Below are positions 24,239 through 32,978 of a stretch of 64,000 bases of DNA, piece after piece (position 1 is the stretch's first letter; the number at the start of each line of letters is the position of its first letter). The notes under the pieces were generated by a model. The model made no database searches and was not told where the DNA came from. It saw only the letters and a list, made by a program, of their open reading frames with translations. The DNA is from Pseudovibrio sp000156235 (GTDB taxonomy: Bacteria > Pseudomonadota > Alphaproteobacteria > Rhizobiales > Stappiaceae), in NCBI RefSeq assembly GCF_000156235.1, contig NZ_DS996805.1, positions 62,001 through 126,000 of the forward strand, written 5' to 3'. The position numbers and the translations under genes are program-made.

Positions 24239-25333
24239 ATGACCGGAGTTAGCTTTTCCAGCACAGATCACTTGTCAGCTGTTCTGGATCGTATCGATCA
24301 TCAAGCCAACAAAGATTTTGTTAAAGATAATGCGCAGGTTCGTATTGGAGGTCAAAGGACCGAAGGCGGCGAAACGATTTATCAGGCAGATACAAAGGAT
24401 GGAAACAGTAAGGTTTCCAAAGCATCTGTCGCGAAGCTAACAGGCGGTAAGCTGTTTGGCAATGCGTTGCAAACTCACGATAAGAAGCTGAACAACTGGC
24501 CTGTGTTTACCCAGCTGGCGAAGAATGAAATTTCGGCGGGCTTACAACAGGGTGGCGTTCAAAACCATCAGGCAAAGACTGATGAGGTTCTTAGTGCTGC
24601 GTTTGAGCGTATTCAGAAAAATCCGACATTTCATGACAATGACGTGCGTTTTGGTGCGCTGAAGGAGCTTGGCGCCACAATTAATGAGCTGGTGAATGAA
24701 GCTTTGTCTGACGCTGCCTACGAAGAGGTGTCTATCAACCCAACAGGTGGCCGCTTCATTGATAGGGACGGTGCAGTGGTTCTGCCGAACTCTATTTACG
24801 GCTTGGCCTATTCAGAGCTGCCGGGTGGCAAAGAGGGGGCGCCTGTTCGTTCTGAAAGTGAGCAGAATACGCCAGAACTTGGTGAGCAACTGTACGCAGA
24901 AGTTAACAAGCGCGGCGGCGATAAAGAAGGTGCTCCGATCCTTCGGCATTTCACGCCAAATCAGCAACGTGCTGCAGAAGCAAATGAGCGTAAGGAAGCA
25001 GCGCGGGTGTTGGCTGATATTGATCGCCAGGTCATTGAGAATGAGAACCCTTACAGCAGATTGAACCATGACAATGGGCAGTTGTCTGAGCCGGGGAGCT
25101 TCCTGCTTGATCCAACCTACGCAAGATTGGAGGCCGGTGGCGCTGTGAACAATGAGCCTCTCTACGCAAATTCAGAGACAGAGAGTGCTGTAGAGAACAG
25201 CGGTGATTATCCTGATGTGCTTCTTGGTGATGATCAGCCGATTTATGGGAACATCTCGAGGGATGGAACGCCTTTAGGGGAAACTCCTCCACCAGTGCCG
25301 GCCCATAAGGGTGCGCGTTGGGAAAATCGTTAG
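24239..25333 (+). CDS. Candidate tyrosine-phosphorylated type III effector with EPIYA/YxxL-like motifs
   Basis: This 364-residue protein has no signal peptide or membrane segment. Residues 1-105 form the domain shared with the protein at 22061. Residues 155-345 carry tandem tyrosine motifs: AYEEV (Y161), NSIYGLAYSEL (Y187, Y191), EQLYAEV (Y219), NPYSRL (Y272), DPTYARL (Y294), EPLYA (Y309), DYPDVL (Y324) and QPIYG (Y336). Residues 348-355 (ETPPPVPA) form a PxxP-type tail. EPLYA/QPIYG-like sites are the signature of EPIYA effectors such as CagA, Tarp and Bartonella BepD-F, which host Src/Abl kinases phosphorylate to recruit SH2 proteins; YxxL/V also resembles ITIM/ITAM. Its own promoter region lies between a terminator and the start. 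Function is inferred from motifs and context. Confidence 0.7.
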   Translation: MTGVSFSSTDHLSAVLDRIDHQANKDFVKDNAQVRIGGQRTEGGETIYQADTKDGNSKVSKASVAKLTGGKLFGNALQTHDKKLNNWPVFTQLAKNEISAGLQQGGVQNHQAKTDEVLSAAFERIQKNPTFHDNDVRFGALKELGATINELVNEALSDAAYEEVSINPTGGRFIDRDGAVVLPNSIYGLAYSELPGGKEGAPVRSESEQNTPELGEQLYAEVNKRGGDKEGAPILRHFTPNQQRAAEANERKEAARVLADIDRQVIENENPYSRLNHDNGQLSEPGSFLLDPTYARLEAGGAVNNEPLYANSETESAVENSGDYPDVLLGDDQPIYGNISRDGTPLGETPPPVPAHKGARWENR

Positions 25334-25379
25334 GTTTGAGTAGGGAGACCTGCTTGATCGACTGAGAACAAGAATTCGT

Positions 25380-25413
25380 ATGCGGCTTGCTTAATGATTT
25401 GAGCAAGTCGCAT
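25380..25413 (+). other. Hairpin between effector gene and sctG
   Basis: ATGCGGCTTGCT pairs with AGCAAGTCGCAT (one G-U) across a 10-base loop. No T-run follows, so it may tune read-through into the core operon or be a regulatory structure rather than a full terminator. Confidence 0.5.
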
Positions 25414-25436
25414 GCAGGCTTTGGAATGAGGGTGGA

Positions 25437-25841
25437 ATGAACGCAGAAGATTTTGATAGTGAAACCGTCAAGATGCTGGCAGAGCTGGGCTTTATCGCTG
25501 TCTCCTATGGTCTTGCCGAGCATGCTGACTCCATCTTCAAGGCGTTTCAGGTGATGCGCCCTGATCAGGAGGCTGGTCCTTTGGGGCGGAGCCTTGCTGC
25601 TATGACGCGTGGCAATGTTGATGAAGCGCTTGCCTGCCTTGAAAATGCGCCACCAACTGACACGATCCAGACGTATCGCGGTCTTGCGTTGTTGCGTAAG
25701 GGCGAGATTGATACGGCCTGTGAGATCCTGAGTGAAGTTTGCGAGATGGCTGCAGGCACGCCGTGTGCGGAGATCGCGGCTCAGGCGCTTTCCTCCAGGG
25801 ATGAACTTGCCAATCCTGTCAGTGCGATGATGGTCCGCTAA
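25437..25841 (+). CDS. sctG: TPR needle-chaperone-like protein (YscG/HrpB1 type)
   Basis: This 134-residue helical protein has TPR-like pairs (LGFIAVSYGLAEHADSIFKAF; LAAMTRGNVDEALACLENA; RGLALLRKGEIDTACEIL). In Yersinia the order is yscF-G-H-I-J-K-L; here it lies directly before sctI-J-K-L. YscG-type proteins cradle the hydrophobic C-terminal helix of the needle subunit with YscE. HrpB1-family proteins in plant pathogens look similar. A GAGGGTGGA ribosome site precedes the ATG. Confidence 0.65.
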   Translation: MNAEDFDSETVKMLAELGFIAVSYGLAEHADSIFKAFQVMRPDQEAGPLGRSLAAMTRGNVDEALACLENAPPTDTIQTYRGLALLRKGEIDTACEILSEVCEMAAGTPCAEIAAQALSSRDELANPVSAMMVR

Positions 25842-25892
25842 TAAGCGTTGACCTCAGGCGAAACGAGTTTCAGCAAATAGTGAGGAGCATTC

Positions 25893-26381
25893 ATGACAAC
25901 ATTTTTGGACAGTTCACTCACCTCTCAGCTGCAGCAGGCGCTGCAGGGTGGAGCAGGATCGACTGGCGCCGCAGCAGCGGGCGACGTGACGGGTCTTGAA
26001 GATCAGTTTCAGACAGCGCTGAGCGCTGCTGGTGGTGTGCAAGCGCCGGTTTCTGGCCAGATCGTCAATGGCAACGTAGTCATTGGTGGTGTTGATCAGG
26101 TGAGTGCTGCGCAAAACGTGGCTGCGGTTCAGGCACCTACTCAGGTTGCTTCTGTCAATCCAACGGACAGCAACTTCCTCATTGATGGCCTTGCCAAGGT
26201 GAGGGGCGTTTTTGCTGAGACCAGCGATAGCATCAATGCGATTTCTGAAGGTGGGCAGCTCAGCCAGTTCGACAAGCTGATCAACATGCAGATTGAAGTG
26301 GCGAACTATTCTTTGCTGGTTGATGTGAGCTCGAAGATTGCGGGCAAAACCACGCAAGGTATGGACGCTTTGATGCGTTGA
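25893..26381 (+). CDS. sctI: T3SS inner rod/adaptor SctI
   Basis: This 162-residue protein has a Gly/Ala/Gln-rich N-terminal half and a conserved helical C terminus (QFDKLINMQIEVANYSLLVD, then a K-x-TQGMDALMR end), matching YscI/PrgJ, which polymerise beneath the needle. It lies directly before sctJ, as in most injectisomes. The N-terminal half is longer than in YscI (about 115 residues in all). Transcription is continuous with sctG upstream. Confidence 0.85.
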   Translation: MTTFLDSSLTSQLQQALQGGAGSTGAAAAGDVTGLEDQFQTALSAAGGVQAPVSGQIVNGNVVIGGVDQVSAAQNVAAVQAPTQVASVNPTDSNFLIDGLAKVRGVFAETSDSINAISEGGQLSQFDKLINMQIEVANYSLLVDVSSKIAGKTTQGMDALMR

Positions 26382-26419
26382 TTAAGACTGCGCATTCAAT
26401 AGGTATAGTGAAAGTCTAA

Positions 26420-27223
26420 ATGAATATTCGGCGTTTTATTACAATTGTAGGCATGGTGATTGGTTTGGCCGCCTGCAACACGGATCTGTACACCAACCTG
26501 TCCGAACAGGAAGCAAACACCATGCTGAGCCTGCTTTTGGAAAATGGTGTGTCTGCTCAGAAAGTTGGTCTGGGTGACGGGCTCGTGACCCTGCAGGTGG
26601 ATGACGACGATATTCAGCGTGCGGTCACAATCCTGAATGCAAACGGGCTGCCGAAGCGTGCGCGTGATACGCTGGGCCAGGTCTTCCAGAAGTCTGGCAT
26701 CATTTCCTCCCCATTTGAGGAGCGCATTCGCTTTATCTATGCGCTGAGTGAGGAAGTTTCCGAGACCATCACCGAGATTGACGGTATCGTTTCTGCGCGT
26801 GTTCATATCGTTTTGCCGGAAAAAGCAGATCTGGGTGAAGAGGTGAAGCCGTCTTCTGCTGCGATCTTCATCAAGCATCGTCCTGAATTTGATATTGAAT
26901 TTCTGATCCCGCAGATCAAGCGTCTGGTCAGCAATGCGATTGAGGGCGTTGAATACGCCAGTGTCTCGGTTGCGCTTGTACCAGCTCGTGAGTTGAAGCC
27001 TGTTTCTCAGCGTACTGCACAAGAGTATGAAGCTGTACTTCCTGGGCTACGCATTGCCCGTGATGATGCCGGTGTCTTCTGGCAGATCCTTGGCGGCGTT
27101 GGTGTTGTGTTGCTGCTGCTGATTGGTGGTGTTGGCTTCCTATTGTTCAAGCAGTTCAGCTCTGGCACTAAAAAAGCCAAGGGTGGAGAAGACGACGAGC
27201 TTCTGCCTGAAGAACTTGCTTAG
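26420..27223 (+). CDS. sctJ: T3SS inner-membrane ring lipoprotein SctJ
   Basis: This 267-residue protein has a lipobox GLAAC with Cys at residue 19. Two ring-building modules at about residues 20-190 include LYTNLSEQEANTMLSLLLENG, the hallmark start of YscJ/PrgK. A C-terminal membrane anchor follows (about residues 217-240), then a charged tail. SctJ forms the inner ring of the basal body with SctD. Length and domain order are normal for the family. Confidence 0.95.
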   Translation: MNIRRFITIVGMVIGLAACNTDLYTNLSEQEANTMLSLLLENGVSAQKVGLGDGLVTLQVDDDDIQRAVTILNANGLPKRARDTLGQVFQKSGIISSPFEERIRFIYALSEEVSETITEIDGIVSARVHIVLPEKADLGEEVKPSSAAIFIKHRPEFDIEFLIPQIKRLVSNAIEGVEYASVSVALVPARELKPVSQRTAQEYEAVLPGLRIARDDAGVFWQILGGVGVVLLLLIGGVGFLLFKQFSSGTKKAKGGEDDELLPEELA

Positions 27224-27236
27224 TGCAGGGTAGGGC

Positions 27237-27965
27237 ATGATGACGGGCACTCCACATCACTCCGCAGTCTGGCCTTTGCAGGCCAGACTTGCTGCATCTT
27301 TGCTGAACCCTCTCGCCTTTGCGCATGATGACCATCTGGCTGCAACCGGATTGGAGCTTGGTGTGTTGCGTGGCCTTTCTGGGCATGATGATTTCCGCGG
27401 CCCCTTAAACACGCATGTATCACGTTTGCTTGGGCTCAATGGTCTTTCCGTAGACATCGCTGCAACTGATAAGCTTTCTGGTTCTGATCAGGCGCGACTG
27501 GCGTTGATGCTGTGCAGCCTAGGTGCTGAGGATTTTGGCGGTGTGCTGCGCATCATCGCGATTGCACGCGTGCATGACATGATCGGGCGCCTTGTGCTCA
27601 AGAGCCATTGTCAACGGATGGAAGCGCTGTTCGGTGAGGATGTGTTTGATATCGCCATCCGTGATGTGGCGTTTTTCTTTAGCACTCTTGGATATTCAGC
27701 TGAAGAAGATGATGCGTTTGATCAGCTGTGCAGCGGCAGTGATGAAGAGGCTTTGCAGGCTCTCACTTTGATTGGTGCTGAAGGTATCCTGGCTTTTGTC
27801 AGTGCGGTTGATGAGAAGCTTGAACCGTTGGTGCGGTTACGTTTTTCCAATGAACTTATCGAGAAACTTAGCGCTCGCTTGCAGGTGATGCGAGCAGAGC
27901 AGCAAGAGCATTTTGTCCAGTATTTACGTCGGAGATTGCCACAATGGCGAGCATTTATAGACTGA
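27237..27965 (+). CDS. sctK: T3SS sorting-platform adaptor SctK
   Basis: This 242-residue mostly helical protein lies between sctJ and sctL, the invariant place of yscK. SctK connects SctQ pods to the cytoplasmic face of SctD. YscK-family sequence is weakly conserved; the W-P-x-x-LLNP start and the Arg-rich C-terminal helix (QYLRRRLPQWRAF) fit it. It overlaps sctL by 22 bases. The start is one of two tandem ATG codons after GCAGGGTAGGG. Confidence 0.8.
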   Translation: MMTGTPHHSAVWPLQARLAASLLNPLAFAHDDHLAATGLELGVLRGLSGHDDFRGPLNTHVSRLLGLNGLSVDIAATDKLSGSDQARLALMLCSLGAEDFGGVLRIIAIARVHDMIGRLVLKSHCQRMEALFGEDVFDIAIRDVAFFFSTLGYSAEEDDAFDQLCSGSDEEALQALTLIGAEGILAFVSAVDEKLEPLVRLRFSNELIEKLSARLQVMRAEQQEHFVQYLRRRLPQWRAFID

Positions 27966-28591
27966 AAGAGCTGGGCGCTCAGCTGACGCCAGGCACTCAC
28001 ATCATCAAGGAAGCCGAGTTCGCTTCTGTTGAAACGGCTGATCAGATCATCGCAACAGCGCAGCGCAGGGCAGAGGAAGTTCTGCAGGATGCGACGCGTG
28101 TTTATGAAGAGCAGAAAAAGCAGGGATACGAAGACGGCGTTCGCAAAGCGCAGTCGGAGGCGTGTGAACGTATTATAGCGGAGCAAGCTTTGCTGGATAC
28201 GCGCCTGCGTGAGGTGGAACATGATGTTGTCACCGTCACTATTACTCTGCTGCGTCGGTTGCTGGATGAGTTTGATGATGCGGAGCGCGTACGCTTGATG
28301 GCGCGCAGCATGCTGAAATCCTTGCGCGCTGAAAAGCGTGTTCGCTTGCATGTGGCGCCCGAGATGTATGCCAAGGCAACGGCGATGACCCGTGCGATCA
28401 CCGATGGTTTCAAGCAGATTGAGTTTCTTGAGATCGTTGAGGATGGCGAGCTTCAAGGTGCGCATATCGTGCTGGATGCACCTGTTGGCCGTGTGGATGG
28501 CAACCTGCAGGTTCGACTGGAAGAGATTGAAGAGATCCTGCGCAGAACGTCGTCTGGTCAAGCCTCCTCCAATAAGCTCGCGGAGGGATAA
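27944..28591 (+). CDS. sctL: T3SS ATPase stator SctL
   Basis: This 215-residue protein has a charged coiled N-terminal half (ADQIIATAQRRAEEVLQDAT) and a C-terminal domain like FliH/V-ATPase subunit E. SctL dimers link the ATPase SctN to SctQ and restrain its activity. Its stop codon shares a base with the sctN start (TAATG), so the two are translationally coupled. Confidence 0.92.
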   Translation: MASIYRLKELGAQLTPGTHIIKEAEFASVETADQIIATAQRRAEEVLQDATRVYEEQKKQGYEDGVRKAQSEACERIIAEQALLDTRLREVEHDVVTVTITLLRRLLDEFDDAERVRLMARSMLKSLRAEKRVRLHVAPEMYAKATAMTRAITDGFKQIEFLEIVEDGELQGAHIVLDAPVGRVDGNLQVRLEEIEEILRRTSSGQASSNKLAEG

Positions 28592-29967
28592 TGGCCTCCA
28601 TCATTGAACCCGCCGAGCATGTTGAAGAACGCAGCAAGCAGATCGGAACCCGGTTGCCGGGGCTCGGTCGTGCATTGGTCAAAGCGTCAACGGATGTAGA
28701 GCCCTATCCGCTAACAGGCCGGGTGCGTAAGGTGGTGGGTACGCTCATCCATGCGGTCGTGCCCAAGGTGGAAATTGGCGAAATTGCAGAGCTTTATACC
28801 CGCTCAACCGGTCGCAGGCTCATGGCCGAAGTGGTTGGGTTTCATGATGATGAAGCACTGCTGTCTCCAATTGGTGAGCTTTATGGTGTCGGGCCAGATA
28901 CCGAAGTACGTCCAACCGGGCATGTGCAAACTGTTGCTGTAGGTGAGGGTTTGCTGGGCCGTGTACTGGACGGCATGGGTAACTTCATTGACGGGGTTGA
29001 TCAGGAGTTCGTGCCTGAAACCCACTATCCGGTCAATCAGGATCCGCCTGATCCCATGCAGCGTCAGATCATCGACAAACCTCTGCCAATGGGGGTGCGT
29101 GCCATCGACGGTATGCTCACCACTGGCGAAGGTCAGCGTATGGGCATCTTTGCGTCGGCTGGTGGCGGTAAGTCCACGCTGATGGCGATGCTGGTGAAAG
29201 GCGCAGCAGTCGATGTGACCGTCCTAGCGCTGATTGGTGAACGTGGCCGTGAGGTGCGCGAGTTCATTGAGCATGATCTTGGGCCTGAGGGGATGAAGAA
29301 GTCTGTTGTTGTAGTAGCAACGTCAGACAAGAGCTCTCTGGAGCGGTCTAAAGCGGCGTTTGTTGCAACTTCGATTGCGGAGTACTTCCGCGATCAGGGC
29401 AAGCGTGTGCTGCTACTTATGGATTCTGTCACCCGTTTTGCACGAGCACAGCGTGAGATCGGTCTTGCTGTTGGCGAGCCGCCAACCCGTCGTGGTTTTC
29501 CGCCCTCTGTGTTTGCCACGCTGCCGCGCCTGATGGAGCGGGCTGGCATGAATGATAAGGGCTCAATTACTGCGTTCTATACGGTGCTCATGGAAGGCGA
29601 TGATATGAATGAACCAGTTTCTGATGAAACGCGGTCCATTCTGGATGGGCATATCGTACTGTCGCGTAAGCTGGCTGCTGCCAACCATTATCCGGCCATT
29701 GATATTCTTAACTCCAAAAGCCGTGTGATGACGGCAGTAACTTCCCCTGAACATCGTGAGATGTCCGGCAAAGTGAACTCCTTGCTGGCAAAGTATGAGG
29801 AAGTTGAGCTGCTGGTGCAAATTGGTGAGTATCAGAAGGGGGCGGATTCAGAAGCTGATCTGGCGATTGCCAAGAACAAACCGATCAAGGAGTTCTTGCA
29901 GCAGCGCACGGATGAGTTTGATGGGTTTGATGTCGCCCTTGGCAAGCTGAAGAGCACAGTTGCGTGA
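28591..29967 (+). CDS. sctN: T3SS ATPase SctN
   Basis: This 458-residue hexameric ATPase belongs to the FliI/SctN family. Walker A is GIFASAGGGKST at residues 185-196, the conserved GERGREV with its catalytic glutamate is at 217-223, and Walker B is LLLMD at 274-278. The C-terminal chaperone-binding domain ends near the stop codon. It unfolds and strips chaperones from substrates at the base of the export gate. All key residues are intact and the length is standard. Confidence 0.98.
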   Translation: MASIIEPAEHVEERSKQIGTRLPGLGRALVKASTDVEPYPLTGRVRKVVGTLIHAVVPKVEIGEIAELYTRSTGRRLMAEVVGFHDDEALLSPIGELYGVGPDTEVRPTGHVQTVAVGEGLLGRVLDGMGNFIDGVDQEFVPETHYPVNQDPPDPMQRQIIDKPLPMGVRAIDGMLTTGEGQRMGIFASAGGGKSTLMAMLVKGAAVDVTVLALIGERGREVREFIEHDLGPEGMKKSVVVVATSDKSSLERSKAAFVATSIAEYFRDQGKRVLLLMDSVTRFARAQREIGLAVGEPPTRRGFPPSVFATLPRLMERAGMNDKGSITAFYTVLMEGDDMNEPVSDETRSILDGHIVLSRKLAAANHYPAIDILNSKSRVMTAVTSPEHREMSGKVNSLLAKYEEVELLVQIGEYQKGADSEADLAIAKNKPIKEFLQQRTDEFDGFDVALGKLKSTVA

Positions 29968-30443
29968 TCAGCCAGATAAAAAAGCTACATCTGGTTAAGA
30001 CACTAAAGGAGCAAAAGGCTCAGCGTGAACTGAATGCTGAGCTGGAGAAGGTCCGGCGTGCCAAGGAGCAGCTGGAACAAAAGCGCAAGACGGCGGCGGA
30101 TGAACGCGCTGCTCTGCCTGCCAAGCAAGATGCGCTTTATGAGGAAATCATCAAGAAGGTTATCTCAACCGATGATCTCGACAAAGTGAAAGAGCAGGCG
30201 CAGATTCTTGAAAATGCGGTGAAAAAGCTGGAAGACGCAGCGGAACGCGCGGCCTATGTTTATGATCGCGCACTTAAAAATGCGGAGGCCGCCCGCCTTG
30301 AGTATCAAAAAGCACTTCGCATCAAAGATAAGTATGGAAAGGTTGCGGATGATCTTCGGAGTGAAGCCAATGCCTTAATGGAGGCTGCGGAGGAGCAGGA
30401 GATCGAGGAGCAGTTTTCCGGGCGAAGGCAAGTGGAAGTATGA
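29964..30443 (+). CDS. sctO: T3SS central stalk SctO
   Basis: This 159-residue, almost entirely coiled-coil, Lys/Glu-rich protein has the YscO/FliJ fold and connects the SctN hexamer to SctV. It starts with GTG that overlaps the sctN stop codon (GTGA) and itself overlaps sctP by 4 bases. Composition, size and order are diagnostic although sequence conservation is low. Confidence 0.9.
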   Translation: MISQIKKLHLVKTLKEQKAQRELNAELEKVRRAKEQLEQKRKTAADERAALPAKQDALYEEIIKKVISTDDLDKVKEQAQILENAVKKLEDAAERAAYVYDRALKNAEAARLEYQKALRIKDKYGKVADDLRSEANALMEAAEEQEIEEQFSGRRQVEV

Positions 30444-31189
30444 AGGTTTCTCAGGGTTCGCAGCCTCTTGAGCAGCAGCAAAATCTTGAAAGTATCCGTG
30501 GCAAGCAGCCGCGAGAGCATAGCAAAATGTCCGGCAAGCAGCAGGGTAACAGGTTCTCTGACGGGCTTAACCGTCATGATGTCAGCCTGTTTCAGGAACA
30601 GCTGCGCACTGCTGAGGGCAAGTCCGTTCCGGTTCTTGCCAAAGACGCTTTGCAGGACGAGGGTGAAGGATCACAGCAAGGGCAGACTGACCCGCTGGAC
30701 CTGAGCCATGCGCGATTGCTGGCTGCTTCTGATCCGGCTGAAGCCCGCACTATTTCCGTCTCCAACCCTTCCGAGCTGTTCAGCTCCGTGCGTCAGACCT
30801 CGACAGAAGCGCGCGTTGATAAGGCGATGACGGCGATTGCGAACCAGATAGAGCAGGCCATGCGGGCAGAAGCCATGGCGGATAAGAGCGATGGCCGTGT
30901 TTTGAGCCTTTCTCTTGATGCTAATCGCTTTGGTCTTGCTGGTCTGAAGGTGATGTCTACGCAAGGTGGACTTGCTGTTGTGATGGAACGTGTCACCGGT
31001 GACCGGATTGCAGGTGAGGTTCAGGCCGCCGCGCAGGGTCTCATGAGCACGTTGCAGCAGCGTTTTCCTGACCGGAAAATCCGTATTCTTGATCGACTGG
31101 AACAGCAGGAGATTGAGAGCGTTGATGCCGGTTCTTCTTCCATGATGGGGCTTTCCTCAATCTTTGCAGGGAACAGCACCACGTCATGA
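30440..31189 (+). CDS. sctP: T3SS needle-length regulator/substrate switch SctP
   Basis: This 249-residue protein has a Gln/Ser-rich disordered first half and a C-terminal substrate-specificity-switch domain (about residues 140-225: LSLSLDANRFGLAGLKVMST; VERVTGD-type turn; DRKIRILD). SctP measures needle length and then acts on SctU to switch from needle to translocator export. It is short for a ruler (YscP is 515 residues), which would predict a short needle if length scales as in Yersinia. Confidence 0.83.
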   Translation: MKVSQGSQPLEQQQNLESIRGKQPREHSKMSGKQQGNRFSDGLNRHDVSLFQEQLRTAEGKSVPVLAKDALQDEGEGSQQGQTDPLDLSHARLLAASDPAEARTISVSNPSELFSSVRQTSTEARVDKAMTAIANQIEQAMRAEAMADKSDGRVLSLSLDANRFGLAGLKVMSTQGGLAVVMERVTGDRIAGEVQAAAQGLMSTLQQRFPDRKIRILDRLEQQEIESVDAGSSSMMGLSSIFAGNSTTS

Positions 31190-32238
31190 ATGCATTGAAT
31201 TATCAAACAAAAACAGATCCGCTTGACTATTGGAACGCTGCGCTTAGCTATGCAGAGCAGGATATCACGATTGAGAGCACCCACACGCTGAACTTTCAGG
31301 TGAGCGAGGCGCCTTCGTCCTTCGCGCAAGGCTGCATGTTGCGCGGGGATACCGGCGCAACTGCTATGCTCGTGCTTGAAGATTTCCCGTTTGGAGCTCA
31401 GCTGAGTGTGCCGCTGGCTTATTCGGATGTTCTGGAGCTGGATGCCGGGCTGCGTGATGCACTGATTGAGGGCATTGTTTCCAACCTGCGCAATGAACTG
31501 CCTGCGGACTTCACTAAGGTTCAGGCCGAGCTGCCGTTCCAACCCGTTTCTGCGCTGCTTTCCGTTGGTGAACTGGAGCAGCTGAGTTGGTTTTCGGTTC
31601 GGTATGGCGAGATCGGTGGGCCTGTGGTTCTGGCGAAAGTTGGTGTGAGGCCGGATGCGCTTTCCAGTTTGCTGGGTGGTTTGCCGCTGACAGCTCAGCC
31701 TGCGTGGCGGGCTGTTCGTGAGCAACTGAACACCTCTATCAGTCTGACCCTATGCGAAGCGGCTTTGCCGAGTGCGGATGTTGCCAATCTGCGCAGCGGA
31801 GATCTCGTCGTTCTGGATGCGCCCGCGCTTGGGCAGCGCATCACGGTAGACGGGCCGCTCAGCCGCCATCACCTGGTGCTGGTGGAGCAGGGATGGGGCT
31901 GCGAACGAATTGAAAGTGTAAATGGTATGAGTGAGTTAGCCGAACAGGTGAATGCAGAGCAAACTGCCGAAGCAGGCGCGGAGGAGATCGGGTCCATAGA
32001 TCTTTCCCAGATGAGCGTACCGGTGCGTTTTGAGGTGGATGAGCGTGAGATCTCCATTGCTGAGCTTGAGAGCTGGGCGGCTGGAACGCTGGTGAACATT
32101 GATGTGCCTGCACTCAATGAGGAGACACCTGTCTACGTGCGTGCTGCGGGCAAGCGGATTGCCAAGGGGCATCTGGTGCAGATTGATGAACGCGTTGCGC
32201 TGCGCATTTCCAAAACTGATCGGGGCTCAGGCCTTTAA
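31186..32238 (+). CDS. sctQ: T3SS sorting-platform pod protein SctQ
   Basis: This 350-residue protein carries two SpoA/surface-presentation domains in its C-terminal half (about residues 200-260 and 275-345: LRSGDLVVLDAP; VPVRFEVDEREISIAELESW; VYVRAAGKRIAKGHLVQID). As in other T3SSs, an internal start may produce a C-terminal fragment; an in-frame ATG near residue 247 (NGMSELAEQ) or near 290 (LSQMSVPVRF) is a candidate. It overlaps sctP by 4 bases. Confidence 0.93.
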   Translation: MNALNYQTKTDPLDYWNAALSYAEQDITIESTHTLNFQVSEAPSSFAQGCMLRGDTGATAMLVLEDFPFGAQLSVPLAYSDVLELDAGLRDALIEGIVSNLRNELPADFTKVQAELPFQPVSALLSVGELEQLSWFSVRYGEIGGPVVLAKVGVRPDALSSLLGGLPLTAQPAWRAVREQLNTSISLTLCEAALPSADVANLRSGDLVVLDAPALGQRITVDGPLSRHHLVLVEQGWGCERIESVNGMSELAEQVNAEQTAEAGAEEIGSIDLSQMSVPVRFEVDEREISIAELESWAAGTLVNIDVPALNEETPVYVRAAGKRIAKGHLVQIDERVALRISKTDRGSGL

Positions 32239-32309
32239 GCTGCTTTAGGTCACGCCAAAGCCAACGAAAACCAGAGGCGCCTTGAAGGTGCCCAACCAGA
32301 GATTTGCTG

Positions 32310-32954
32310 ATGACGTCTGATCCATTCACGCTCATATTGGCACTTGTGGTCGTGGCCCTTGTCCCGTTTCTGGCCATTGTTGCCACGTCCTTTATCAAGC
32401 TGTCGGTGGTGTTGCTGCTGGTGCGTAACGCGCTGGGTGTGCAGCAGATTCCGCCGAACATGGCGTTGAATGCTCTGGCGATTATTCTGTCCGGCTACAT
32501 CATGCTGCCGGTCTTCCTCCAGACCTTCGAGATTTTGGAGAAGGGGAACTACTCCATCGCCACGGTGGAGGATATGAAAACGACCTTCGTTGCCGCCAAA
32601 GGGCCGCTGGAAAAGTTTTTGGCCAAGCATGCGGACAGCAAGGAAAAGGCGTTCTTTCTGGAAGCTTCCCGTCAGTTGTGGCCTGCGGAAGTTGCTGACA
32701 GCATGAGTGCAGATAGCATAGCGATCCTGCTGCCAGCTTATACGGTTTCTCAGCTTCGGGAGGCCTTTGAGATTGGCTTTCTGCTTTATCTGCCGTTCCT
32801 GGCGATTGACCTTGTGGTCTCCAACATCCTGCTCGCCATGGGCATGATGATGGTGTCGCCGCTGACCATTTCGCTGCCGTTCAAGCTGTTCCTGTTTGTG
32901 GCGGTTGATGGGTGGTCGCGCCTGATCCTCGGTCTGATCAAGACCTACGTTTAA
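32310..32954 (+). CDS. sctR: T3SS export-gate protein SctR
   Basis: This 214-residue polytopic protein of the FliP/SctR family has hydrophobic segments near both ends. The stretch FIKLSVVLLLVRNALGVQQI and the C-terminal block NILLAMGMMMVSPLTISLPF are family hallmarks. Five SctR, one SctT and four SctS form the cone-shaped entry pore. I prefer the ATG at 32310 over an upstream TTG. Confidence 0.96.
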   Translation: MTSDPFTLILALVVVALVPFLAIVATSFIKLSVVLLLVRNALGVQQIPPNMALNALAIILSGYIMLPVFLQTFEILEKGNYSIATVEDMKTTFVAAKGPLEKFLAKHADSKEKAFFLEASRQLWPAEVADSMSADSIAILLPAYTVSQLREAFEIGFLLYLPFLAIDLVVSNILLAMGMMMVSPLTISLPFKLFLFVAVDGWSRLILGLIKTYV

Positions 32955-32978
32955 CCGGAAATGTGAGAGGAGTAGCTT

